Origin: Flectonema sp. DT1601
Taxonomy: Eukaryota > Euglenozoa > Diplonemea > Diplonemida > Diplonemidae
Reading direction: 5' to 3'
NCBI GenBank assembly: GCA_964019425.1
Contig: OZ025836.1
Location: 1 to 64,000, forward strand
Length of the DNA: 64,000 nt
Both the position numbers and the translations under genes were made by a program. The notes below the pieces were generated by a model. The model saw nothing but the letters and a program-made list of their open reading frames with translations. It was not told the origin of the DNA and did not search any database. Of the stretch, positions 9,470 through 19,457 are shown piece by piece. The number at the start of each line of letters is the position of its first letter. The stretch's first letter is position 1.

Positions 9470-10270
9470 ACATAAGTGTTGACTGGTGCCACGCATTACG
9501 GAAAGAAATGTAGCGTTGCATATTGACCTGTGGCAAGTCGGCGCTACCAAATGTGATCCACGGCGGGCGTTTGCAGAAAGAAATTTGCCTTTGTCACGGA
9601 ATTTTTTTTTTTTTTTTACCACTTTTTGCGCCACTCACCTCCAGAAAAACATGAGTAAATCTTTTTTTATGGTTATCTCTCGATCTATCGACCCTGAAAA
9701 GTCTTCACAAATCTCTGTGTGGAGAAAAAAGTTTTGCAGTTGTTTGCCAGTCAAAACTTACGCAGCACTGTAAGCTGGCCAGGCCTAGCTACTTACGTAC
9801 TGGGAATGAGGCTTCTGTTTCTTCCTGCTAGCAGGCCTGGTGCTAAGTGCTACGTAATAGTGTCACGCATTACAGGAATAATATTAGGTTGCTCAGAAGT
9901 GCTATGTAAGCTGGCCAGGCCTAGCTACTTCCGTACTGGGAATGGGGCTTCTGTTTCTTCCCGCAAGCAGGCCTGGTGCTAAGTGCTACGTAAGTGTTGA
10001 ATGGTGTCACGCATTACGGGAAGAAAGGTAGAGTGTTGCATGTTAACCTGTTGCAGGTTGGCACTACCAAATGACCTGATGACCCACGGGGGGGCGTTTG
10101 CGGAAAGAGAATTGCTGCCTTTGCAGTTATTTGCCTTTGTCACGGGATTTTTTTTTTTTTTTTTTTACTGCTTTTTGTGCCACTCACCCCCAAGAAATCA
10201 TGGTTACACCTTTTTTATGGTTATCCCTTGGCCTATCGATCTCGAAAAGGCTTCACAAATCCCTGAGGAG
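9470..10270 (+). repeat. Two diverged direct copies of a ~300-bp segment
   Basis: Segments beginning GTGTTGACTGGTGCCACGC (9476) and GTGTTGAATGGTGTCACGC (9993) run in parallel through shared blocks. These include CACGCATTACGG, GCGTTTGC, TTTGCC, TTTGTCACGG, a long T tract, TTTTTATGGTTATC and CTTCACAAATC. They differ by scattered substitutions and small indels, so the duplication is not recent. No coding potential is convincing. Confidence 0.7.
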
Positions 10271-10384
10271 AATAGGTTTTAGAGTTTTGGTGCCAAGCTG
10301 TCTTTTTGTTATGGTTTAGACAATTTGGGTTTTAATAAATAATTCCTTTCATTTTTGCCACCTTTCTGCAATCAATGCTTATGT

Positions 10385-10865
10385 AGCACCTGAGCAAATT
10401 TTGGCTGCTAATTTTCTTCTTGCAAGCAAATTTTAGCTGCTGATTCTCTTCCCGCAAGCAAGTTTTAGCTGCTTATTTCTTTCTTGCAGGCAGATTTTAG
10501 CTGCTAATTTTCTTCCCGCAAGCAAATTTTAGCTGCTTATTTCTTTCTTTCAGGCAAATTTTAGCTGCTAATTTTCTTCCCGCAAGCAAATTTTAGCTGC
10601 TTATTTTCTTCCCGCAAGCAAATCTTAGCTGCTTATTTTCTTCCCGCAAGCAATTTTAGCTGCTTATTTTCTTCCCGCAAGCAAATTTTAGCTGCTTATT
10701 TTTTTCTTGCAGGCAAATTTTTAGCTGCTAATTTTCTTCCCGCAAGCAAATTTTAGCTGCTTATTTTTTTCTTGCAGGCAAATTTTAGCTGCTGATTCTC
10801 TTCCCGCAAGCAAATTTTAGCTGCTTACTTTTTTCCTGCAAACAAATTTAAGCTGCCAATTTTCT
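10385..10865 (+). repeat. Minisatellite of ~31-36 bp, about 14 copies
   Basis: Tandem, imperfect copies of a unit containing GCAAATTTTAGCTGC, TAATTTTCTTCCCGCAA or TTATTTCTTTCTTGCAG. Copies differ mainly in the second half. The 5' half (AAATTTTAGCTGCT) is best conserved. It is not a CRISPR array, since there are no unique spacers and the host is eukaryotic. Confidence 0.85.
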
Positions 10866-12284
10866 TCAGTAGGAAGTAAGTAAGATTTATTTTTGCCTAA
10901 GGAAAAATGCTGGATTTTTGTGCCCGAGCAGGTCTAAAAAAGATGGGTAACCATTTTCTTAAAGTATAAAATGTGATATGAAAATTCTTTTTTAGTATGG
11001 TTTTGAAATTTAAGTGTATGGTTGCCAATTTAGTAGGTAGTTAAAAAAAAATTCTTCAGAAAAAATCTTTCCTTTATAATATTTTCTGAAAGATTTATTT
11101 TTTTCTACAGATCTCCTAGAAAAGATGGGAACACATAGTTGATCTATCTAAAAGTCTTCATAAATTCCTGTTAACCATTTTCTTAAAATATAAAAAGTGA
11201 TGAGAAAGAAATTTTGTTAGTAAGTGGTATGGTTTTGAAATTTAGGTGTATGGCTGCCAATTTAGTTAGCAAAAATTTTCTTTTTGAAATAATTTTTTCC
11301 TTCTTAATGAGCTTTGGGTTTTAGGTGCCAAGCTGTGAAAAAGCAATCTTTGATTTCATTTCTTTTTGGGTAAAGGGTCTTTCCTACACAAATAGTTTCA
11401 GAACTAACCATTCTTTACAAAACCCAAAATGGCTGTAAACCGTCCAGTTCGACCTTGGGTGAGGGCATTTTTGTTTTTTCTTGATTCTTTTTCAGGAGGT
11501 TGGCCTTTATTAGTGGCTCCCCCCCCTTGGGGGGGGTTGGGGGGGCTGCGTTCCGCCATCCCATAGTTCTTCCCACATTTTTATCTCATTGGAAATAATG
11601 AACGATAACCTTATTAATATAACTAAATTCCTATATTCCCATCCCAGGGTCGCACACATTGCAGATACAGGTTCGATAAACCTGTTGTAAAATACTTCCA
11701 AATGTAACAAACAGATATCCTAAGCCACATATCCAATCATCATAAACCTAGCCGTCGTTTTCGTGCTAGCATATTAATATAACAACAACTACAGATATCT
11801 TTCAGAAAAACAAAAACAAAGGACTTGATAAAACAGGGTGCAGTGTGCATTTTCAGCTAAGGGAGGACATTTTTCATTTGTCGTCCCTTTGGCCCGTTGG
11901 GACAGAAAAGTAATAAATAAATAGAAAATTGCGAAAGAAAAAATGCGAAAGAAATTGCTTATATATAACGTTTGTTTATTTTTATTTTATTTTTTTTTTT
12001 CATGTTTGATTATTTCCTCTTCATATTATTTTTTTTTTTTTTTTCTGCCTCTCCCTTAATCCTGTTCGTTTCTTTGAAACGAAAATTCATTTGAATATTA
12101 TTCCTTGGTCAGCATCTTTCATTGTCGCCCTTTGGGCCTGTTAAAAAAAAAAAAAAAAAAAAAAAAAGAAAGTTTACATCGGGAGGAATAGGGGCAGGAG
12201 CCAAAAGCTCCCAGCCCGTTACTTCCCACCTTTTCGAAAACTTATTTATAAATAAAAATTGCAGAAAAGTAATAATAATAAAAA

Positions 12285-12868
12285 GTTGCGATATCCCAGG
12301 GGTAGTAGTATAACCCTCGCCCTGGGGCTGGGCGATCGCTGGTTCGACCCCCTGCCACTGCAATAACCCATCGCGCCCGTACACGCAATTAGTTCAAATC
12401 CCACGCCCGAAGGGCGTCCAGGGTAGGCACCTGGTAGACTCTCCTACGTTAAGACTGGAGGGAAGGGAAAATGGAAGGATTTCCATAAAGAGGCTAAGAA
12501 CACACAAATAAATAAATAAAAAAAAAAAAGAAAATCCGAGGGCTGCACAGCCGAGTGGATACCTTAAATCTCTTTGGTAGCCGTGGTAAGGGTTTAATTC
12601 CCAGGCACATTTTTTGTGTTTTTCAACCAGAAGAATTAGTAAGAAGAAAGTAGCAAGGAAAAGGGTACAAAATTGGACTTAACTTAACGCGAGCGTAAAG
12701 TTAAGTTCAAATTTGTACCCTGGACGGGTACCTAGCCAGGGAATAAAAACAGACGTGACTTGGTTGTAAAAATAATGTTTGTTCAGAAAGCTTAAAAAAA
12801 AAAAGTTGTGTGCGAGCAACGCGAGCCTGGAAGGGGTATCTCTAGTGCGGGTTTGCGGGTTTGCGGGG
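12285..12868 (+). mobile_element. Composite tRNA-derived SINE-like repeat, copy B
   Basis: Nearly the same sequence as copy A from its first bases (GTTGCGATATCCCAGGGG) to the terminal octamers (GCGGGTTTGCGGGTTTGCGG). It differs by scattered substitutions, a short deletion in the hairpin near 12690 and small insertions. Both tRNA-like parts and the internal A-rich run are kept. Matching ends in copies A and B define the unit. Confidence 0.75.
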
Positions 12869-13395
12869 AACCGTGCGGCATTTAAGTTGTTAATTGTACT
12901 TTTGGAAAGGGAAATAAAGAGAAACGAAGTTAAGAATTTATAAGGCAAGAATAAATAATGCACCATCATAATTGTATCCGAACTGAGAGAGAAAAAGGAG
13001 TTACGCCACAAGTACTAACAGACAAAGAATTCCATACATTCACAACGGGGTAGCGGGGCGCCGCCCGGTCGGGACCTCGTGGAGAGGCCCGGTCGCGGGA
13101 CATGCGCCGTCACGCGCCTTTCAAAACTTTAACGTAAAAGTCTGAAAAACCCTGTGATAAAGCTAAAAGAATGATATTGTAGGAAAAATAAATCTTAAAA
13201 GTAATCTGATTTCTTTTCTGGACTTGAAAAGCCTAAGAAAGCCGTTTTAACAGGAACAGCTTGAATGCACTCGGAATCACAAAAATAGTCTAGGGGAAGT
13301 CCCCTTTTGAAGAAAGACTGCTTGTCTAACGATCAGCTTCTGCAACCAAGTCGGTGCAGCAAACTTATTGTCAATGAGCGGACCCTTCGGAAAAT
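12869..13395. other. Spacer between composite repeats B and C
   Basis: No supported gene. It contains a GC-rich block (13045-13130) and, at 13337-13380, a segment similar to 9160-9200 (TCTGCA-ACCA/GCCA-AGTCGG), indicating a further dispersed repeat. Confidence 0.5.
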
Positions 13396-13900
13396 GATCG
13401 CTGGTTCGATCCCCTGCCACTGCAATAACCCATCGCGTCCGTACACGCAATTGGTTCAAATCCCGCACCCAAAGGGCGTCCAGGGTAGGCACCTGGTAGA
13501 CTCTCCTACGTTAAGACTGGAGGGAAGGGAAAATGGAAGCCCATAAAGAGGCTAAGAACACACAAATAAATAAATAAAAAAAAAAAAAAAAATCCCAGGG
13601 CTGCACAGCTGAGTGGATACCTTAAATCTCTTCGGTAGCCGTGGCAAGGGTTCAATTCCCAGGCACATTTTTTGTGTTTTTCAACCAGAAAAATTAGTAA
13701 GAAGAAAATAGCAAGGAAAAGGGTACAAAATTGGACTTAACTTAACGCGAGCGAACACGGGCACCTAGCCAGACACAGGGAATAAAAACAGACGTGACCT
13801 GGTTGTAAAAATAATGTTTGTTCAGAAAGCTTTAAAAAAAAAAATTGTGTGCGAGCCTGGAAGGGGTATCTCTAGTGCGGGGTTTGCGGGTTTGCGGGGA
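13396..13900 (+). mobile_element. Composite tRNA-derived SINE-like repeat, copy C (5' truncated)
   Basis: Starts inside the first tRNA-like head (ATCGCTGGTTCGATCCC) and then follows copies A and B to the terminal octamers (GGGGTTTGCGGGTTTGCGGGG). It lacks the first box A, and part of the hairpin near 13750 is replaced. Truncation at the 5' end is usual for retrotransposed elements. Confidence 0.75.
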
Positions 13901-14573
13901 ACTGCTCGGCATTCTCAGTGAAGTACTGTTGAAAAGGAAAAGTCATAAAGGAGAGTCTGATAAAAACAATCAGACGAATTAACCACATAACAAGATACTA
14001 GCATCATAAGCCTGTCGTCTTAGCTTTCCCATTTCTCAGCTGAATAAAATGATGATGAGAAAGACAAAGGAGAACCAAGTTAACACGAAGCAACTCATTC
14101 GCGAAGGGGTAATGGGAAAACGGCACCGCATGCTTGTACAATTGCATGTTCAACCACGGCCTAAAATCAGCCGGGGGAAAGGTTGGCACCGTCACAGGGG
14201 TAGGGCGGGTGGGAAAACGCTTTGCGTTAAGACCCTTCCTAGCCTGAATAAATGAGTACAATGAGTACAATGAGTACAATGAAAAAATGATAAGAGAACA
14301 GTAAAATGATAAATCTGAAATAATAACAAGAGAACAAAAATGATACTTAAACAACATTTAATGTTGATCAATGAAAAGGAAAATATTATAAGAGTATATC
14401 GTACTTCACTTGCCTTTTGTGCAGTTCCCAGTCTGAGTTTGGTTTGCGGGTTCGTTGGAGCACCATTCGTTATTTTCACATTTGTACCTGTGTTGACATT
14501 GTTAGAATTTATACTGGGTGTCGGCCTTTATATAAGAACATCTAACTTAATTTGGCATTGCCAGAGCTGACTG
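13901..14573. other. Spacer without supported gene
   Basis: About 670 bases. Contains a short run of AATGAGTAC repeats (14250-14281) and AT-rich sequence. Open frames here are short and of unlikely composition. Confidence 0.5.
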
Positions 14574-15212
14574 TCAGTAGCCCCGGCCTCGGCCGTTTTT
14601 TGCACTTGGCTTCGGCGCCGACGCAGCCACCACCTTGCCTCCCACGAACGGCTTCCGGTTTGTGTGCTTCTCCGCTGCCTTCCTTGCCTCGGCTGTCTCG
14701 GGTGTGAGAGACTCCTCCAAGAGCTTGCTTTCGTAGCTCCTTGCTGCGGCCTCGCTGTTCTCATGGTACCGATAATACTCAAGCATCTTGAGTATCTCGA
14801 GGGAAGATTTCTCCGGTCCACTTGTCACCACCGTCACCGCGAGCGCCGCCAGCCTCCTCGCGTTCTCCCGTGTCCACTTCCCGTTCCCGGCGAATCTCCT
14901 CGCGATTGCCCATTGCAGCGCCTCACATTCCTGCGGACCCCCCGCAGCAAATCCAGCCCACATCTGTTGGTTTCCAGCCGCCTGAGTTGAATTTAACAGT
15001 GATCTCTCCCTGTCTTCTTCCCAGTGACCTGGGGCCCACCCCTCGCCCCCCAGTTCAAACTGACGGAGCCCGTTCACCTCTCCCAAGACCGCCGCCACTA
15101 CGCGACCCTGTTCCACTGCCACGATCACTCCCCTCTCCGACCCGTACAACACCTTCATCCCAACCCTCCATTCCGGATTGGCTGGTTCCTTCTTCTTCTT
15201 GGCATCCAACAT
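14574..15212 (-). CDS. GC-rich orphan ORF with helical C-terminal half
   Basis: A 212-residue ORF from the ATG at 15212. The N-terminus is basic (KKKK) and leads into a short beta-rich segment (WRVGMKVLYGSERGVIVAVEQGRVVAAVLGEV) resembling an SH3/KOW-like barrel. Residues 75-180 are predicted helical, and the C-terminus is basic and Gly/Arg-rich (NGRGRGY). It is clearly richer in GC than its surroundings and sits among mobile elements. It may be an ORF of an unrecognised element or a recently acquired gene. I do not recognise the family. No strong pyrimidine-AG acceptor is seen close to this start, unlike the host genes. Confidence 0.4.
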   Translation of the reverse strand: MLDAKKKKEPANPEWRVGMKVLYGSERGVIVAVEQGRVVAAVLGEVNGLRQFELGGEGWAPGHWEEDRERSLLNSTQAAGNQQMWAGFAAGGPQECEALQWAIARRFAGNGKWTRENARRLAALAVTVVTSGPEKSSLEILKMLEYYRYHENSEAAARSYESKLLEESLTPETAEARKAAEKHTNRKPFVGGKVVAASAPKPSAKNGRGRGY

Positions 15213-15817
15213 CACCGACAAATTCGACAGTACGTCGGTCAATTCCCCTATTCCGTTGCCCGCGGTAGGCGGCGACGCCGATGTTTGTAATTGCTGTTGC
15301 TAAAGAAATAACAACTAAGAAAGGAATAATAATACTTAAGAAGGGGTGAGGGTTACCAAGTAATGGCGGTCGGCGACGGCCCGCTACCATTTAAAAGAAA
15401 TTTATTTAAAGGATGCAAAATTGCCTGGATAAAGGCAGATAGGCATAACGAATCAATCGCACAGCACTATATAAAATGATAAGACGGTAAACATGATAAG
15501 ATAGTAAACTGCGGCCGATCCCGGGAGATTCCCATATTGGTGTTAGGGTTTGCAGGTTTGCGGGTTTGCGGGTTTTTTTTGATTAGTGGGGAAGTGGAAC
15601 CCCTTTTTTTATTTTTTTTTGAAGATTACACAGGGAGTTTCCCCCATGTTACTTACTTTATTTTTATTTTTTTTTGCCATCACTTCACTTCTTTCTTTAT
15701 CCTGTACTCGAAAAGAGAAAAACGAGGATAAACGGTTTTTAGCATGTACAAGACTTAAAGAATCCCTTTACTACAATATCTTCGATGGTAAGCTTTGCTG
15801 TTTAGGTTTTTAATCTA
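15213..15817. other. Spacer with octamer remnant
   Basis: No supported gene. Contains GGGTTTGCAGGTTTGCGGGTTTGCGG at 15546-15572 split by one variant unit, and T-rich tracts at 15605-15680. Confidence 0.5.
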
Positions 15818-17020
15818 CTAATTAGGAAGGTAGCTACTGAAGTTTTCGTTCTCACTAATATTCCTGTTGTGTCGTGCATTCAAGTATCCGTGGAGTTCTT
15901 GAGGTTCAGGGTGCTGGATTTGAACAGTATAGTGATTGGTGCTCTTGTAAGTTGCATTGCGAAGGCTTCCTGAGTAATACGCTGCATTGGCATTGGCATA
16001 CAAAACGTGTAAGGTAGTCTGTTCTCTTGTGTTGTGATCACTATCATCCATAAAGAATGTAACACCACAGACATTCCCTCCCCCGCGAGCATCATACATC
16101 TGATGGTGAATTGGATCCAAAATCAATCTATTGCTTGGATCTGCGCCTTCTTGGTGGGTGCAATTATCCTTAGACCATTCCTTAATATGCGCCCATTCTG
16201 CTCTGGCTACACCTTCTCCGAACATTTTCGGATTTATTGGTGTTTCCTTTTCGATTTCTTCGATGGTAAGCCTCGATGTACCTTCGGCAGTTGTATCAGA
16301 AGGCTCCGGTTCTATTACATCATCCCAGCTTGCACGGGAGAGAGGCTGCTCATAGCGGCTTGCAAAAACTTGAGAGCCAAGCTTTTTAGATGAACTTCGA
16401 ACCTCAAAGTTTAATGGAAGGTCAGCTCTGTACGATCTTTCTAGCATGTTCCTTGTATCGACTAACATCCTGCTTGCTTCAGCCCGATCTGTGAAATGCA
16501 ACATCACTCGCATAGATGTGCTCTTCGTAATTGCCTCGTTCTGTTTTGTTTGGTAACTAATGTCCAATGGTTCTGTAGCCAAATGACTTTCGGCAAGCCT
16601 AAACATCGATTTCCGCAAACCAATCATGGATGCCCCGTTTGGAATCAAGAAGTCAACTTTCCAGGCACGATCCCGGCTAGGCGATGCTGACATTTTCACA
16701 TCGTTATTCGGGAGCTCTCCTTCTGCAAATCGCTTTCGACTTCCAGGCGAGCTGAGATGAAGTCCTTCCAATTGTGCCGACACTGTACTCCCCTGTGTCA
16801 AAGTGGCCAGTCGTGCCCTGGCTTCTGCGATGTTCTCCATTAGTTGATCAATACGCAGCGCCTGTCTTGCATCTGAGATGCCTTGGTATGTTCCATCCTT
16901 CAATTGGACATCAATGAGTTCCCCCTGCCACTTCTCGATACCCTGCTTCAACACCAACTCCTTCTCCTTCGCATCAGCCTGGGCAAGCTCCATAACAAGC
17001 TTCAATTCATCGTCTGACAT
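15818..17020 (-). CDS. HNH-nuclease-like protein (HNH_2 type)
   Basis: A 400-residue intronless ORF. The N-terminal 100 residues are charged and probably coiled-coil. A central region (about 120-210) has no recognised domain. Near residues 295-325 is NRLILDPIHHQMYDARG, which fits the second half of HNH_2-type nucleases (N-x-LxLxPxxH-x3-D). The preceding CTHQEGADPS could supply part of the metal site. The usual first His of the motif is not obvious, so activity is uncertain. A good acceptor (TTTTTTCCTCTTCCAG) lies nine bases before the ATG, so it appears to be expressed like a host gene. It could be a domesticated or element-borne nuclease. Confidence 0.5.
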   Translation of the reverse strand: MSDDELKLVMELAQADAKEKELVLKQGIEKWQGELIDVQLKDGTYQGISDARQALRIDQLMENIAEARARLATLTQGSTVSAQLEGLHLSSPGSRKRFAEGELPNNDVKMSASPSRDRAWKVDFLIPNGASMIGLRKSMFRLAESHLATEPLDISYQTKQNEAITKSTSMRVMLHFTDRAEASRMLVDTRNMLERSYRADLPLNFEVRSSSKKLGSQVFASRYEQPLSRASWDDVIEPEPSDTTAEGTSRLTIEEIEKETPINPKMFGEGVARAEWAHIKEWSKDNCTHQEGADPSNRLILDPIHHQMYDARGGGNVCGVTFFMDDSDHNTREQTTLHVLYANANAAYYSGSLRNATYKSTNHYTVQIQHPEPQELHGYLNARHNRNISENENFSSYLPN

Positions 17021-17244
17021 GTTGTTCGGCTGGAAGAGGAAAAAATAGTGGATCGCGGATTAAGCATTTCTCATTAAACAACAAGGCATCATTCATATTC
17101 CTTCATTCCATCTCTCTGTAATGCACTCGGGATTATCAGCACTAACAGCACAACGCAATTGTGTTCTCAAGGTCCGATTCAGCAGGAGAAATTGCCATTG
17201 GTATTCTCAAGAATGCCTGCCACTCTTAACAAGTGCAACTCTTA

Positions 17245-17990
17245 ACGAAGGGATACTTTCCCAGGATATTTCCTATGAACTCCTCCCTTCCGTTGATCGT
17301 TCTGCAGTTCCAGCTGATAACTCGCAGCTCCGAAGTGGGTCCATCATGACGGCGTCTCGGTCCTGGATTCCTCTCTACGTCACCCGCCAGTAGCAGAAGA
17401 CGCCTTCGCGTTTCCGCCCGATCCCGCCCGTCAAGTCACTTGCTCCCTACAGGCGACATGAGCAGACGCTCAAGACGTTCCAGTCTATCCTCGACTGAAC
17501 ACTTCTTCCGTTCATCATTCTTTGGAAGTATATTCTTTTCCTTCTTGTTCTGTTTCTGCTGTTCAGGGGTCGATACCGATCCCAGCTTCACCGAAGCTTC
17601 CTGTGCGTTCTGCGATGCCCCCCCCCACAGAGGATTCCCTTCTTCTTACCGTAGTACGCAATGAATTCCACACGCGTATACCACTTGTTCGTGCCCCCCG
17701 AAGGATCCCTTCGCTTTTCCGGCTTCTGTTCCTTCACCCTTCGGGGCTACCTTGACCGACTTCACAGGAGCAACCACCTTCTTCTTCATCGACTCGAGTA
17801 GACAAAGGACTCCGTCGATGGTGACAGTCTCGCCATCCCTCTCGGGACCACGCACGACCATCCATCCCGTTCCGAACACCATCCTTCATCTTCCTCACTC
17901 ACCGCTTCATCCGTCGAAGTTCCTATTGGGATTCCGGGTGCAACATCTCCCTCGCAGCCTTCTCATGCCAACTGTTAACCTTAATGATTT
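17245..17990 (-). mobile_element. 5' fragment of a second ingi-type LINE
   Basis: Minus-strand sequence matching the plus-strand LINE from before its ORF1 to the start of its endonuclease. It keeps more of ORF1 (frame 17646-17882) than the first copy, then changes frame, ends ORF1 in GGGAGCAAGTGA (TGA at 17436-17438), and carries the 2A motif GDVERNPGP (about 17358-17387) and the WNCRTINGREEF segment. Homology stops near 17245. Unlike the first copy, there is no ATG between the TGA and the 2A motif. It is a dead fragment. Confidence 0.8.
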
Positions 17991-19457
17991 TTAGTTTTGG
18001 TACTTGTCCACAGCTGAGCTGATTTAGTAAACCACAAAATCTCTTTCAACTCAGGTGACAAGTATGTGATGCCAACCTCCCGATTTCGGACGGAAATGAA
18101 CCCAACGATGCAGCGCATTAAAATGCCGCTTTGATCGAATTTTTTACCATTTTTTTTTGAAAAAAAATTTCATGCAGCAGAAAGCAGTAAGTTTTTCTGA
18201 TTATAAGAACGATACTACTGGAGGTAATGTGGGGATACAACCAGTGCAATTAGTAAAAACACCTTAACTAGGGACTTGTACCGTAGGCGTGTATCACGGA
18301 TCGTAGCTTTCCCATGTGTGAGTTGGGAGTTGATGTTTTAAAAAAAAATAGTTTTTTTTTTAATAAAAAAAGAGAGAATATAAAGGAAAATGATGTGAAA
18401 AAAAAAAAAAAAAATGTAAAGATGATTCTTTTTTCACTTTTTTTTTTTTTTTTTTTTTTTCTCCTTCTCCCCTTTGTCAGGCGCATCTTACATACGTGCA
18501 TTCCGACATTTTGAACAATGACGTGAATTGGCTGGTTCTGGTAACCACCTTCTGATCTTAGTAGTACATCGGTACTGAATAAGTTCAAGGTTCAAATTGG
18601 TTTGTGGTTAATTGCGTTTCTCGGAATTCCCTTTTTTTTTGCATATTGCACTCAGCTCTCCTTGGGTGCTGCGGTAAACTAGAATCCCTGCGCGTCCGGA
18701 TTTTGCAGTTAAGAGGTGTCCAGAATTTCATTTGCAAAAAAAAAAAGAATGACTGATATATATATGTGGGGCCATTGTAAGTACATCATTTGCAATTGTC
18801 GGTGCCGTCTTCTGAGGAACATTTCATGGTAGCGATATCATTACTTGCATTATCGAAGGTTCCAAATGTGTTAACTTCGGTATCGCTAATGGTAAAAGTA
18901 TATTTCGATAAAAATAGTCTTTTACAACAGCGGGTTCTACTCTGTAGAAACAGTCCATATCTAATATTATTGAGCGAATGCCTTGTACGTTAAATATTTT
19001 TTAACGTACAAGTTTAAAAATTTAATTTGTGTCATCGAACAGACCTGACTCTTCGAAGTAGTTCTGGTGATGCGAAAGGTCTCACGGACTACACCTTTAC
19101 CTGATAACCCAATGCTCCGGATCTTGTTCACCTCTCAAAACCACAACTAAGTCATACGGCCGATAGAGTATTGAACTGATCATTATTGCAGTATACAAAT
19201 CGAAAAGATGGCTTCGGTGTTGAACTAAAAATGAAATCACGTGCTGGGCATTTGTCAATCGTCCAACCGGCTCCTTATCCCACTAGCGATTGCTGGCAAC
19301 GGTCCAGCGGTTTGTGTAGTATGTGATACTTTTGATAGTGATGCATAATTTAATTGTGAGTTGTGCATATCTAAAAAAAATAAACTAAAAATTAAAAAAA
19401 AAAAATTAAAACATACAATCACAGAACAAGACCATTGGGATTACGGGTGTTGGGAAG
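17991..19457. other. Gene-free spacer with homopolymer tracts and one hairpin
   Basis: About 1.5 kb with no supported gene. Contains T and A runs up to 23 bases (18345-18460). A perfect inverted repeat lies at about 18982-19013: CTTGTACGTTAAA, a short loop, then the reverse complement. The hairpin could be a transcript 3'-end signal but nothing proves it. Confidence 0.5.

Larger units (their letters stand above)
9044..12284. other. Gene-free repeat region between composite repeats A and B
   Basis: No coding region is supported. It contains two diverged copies of a segment of about 300 bases (9470-9720 and 9995-10265), a shorter repeat with AGGCCTAGCTACTT (about 9778-9860 and 9908-9992), the minisatellite at 10385-10865, and two copies of a motif with GGTTTTGAAATTTA (10996 and 11230). 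Long T, A and G runs are common (10147, 11520, 12030, 12143). A short duplicated block around TCGTCCCTTTGG/TCGCCCTTTGGG occurs at 11880 and 12122. Confidence 0.7.

Noticed and set aside
10385-10865. CRISPR-like array
   Set aside because: No unique spacers, imperfect units, eukaryotic setting.
8464-13700. Functional tRNA genes at the tRNA-like segments
   Set aside because: Stems do not close into a proper cloverleaf by eye and the segments sit in multi-copy repeats; SINE parts are the better reading.
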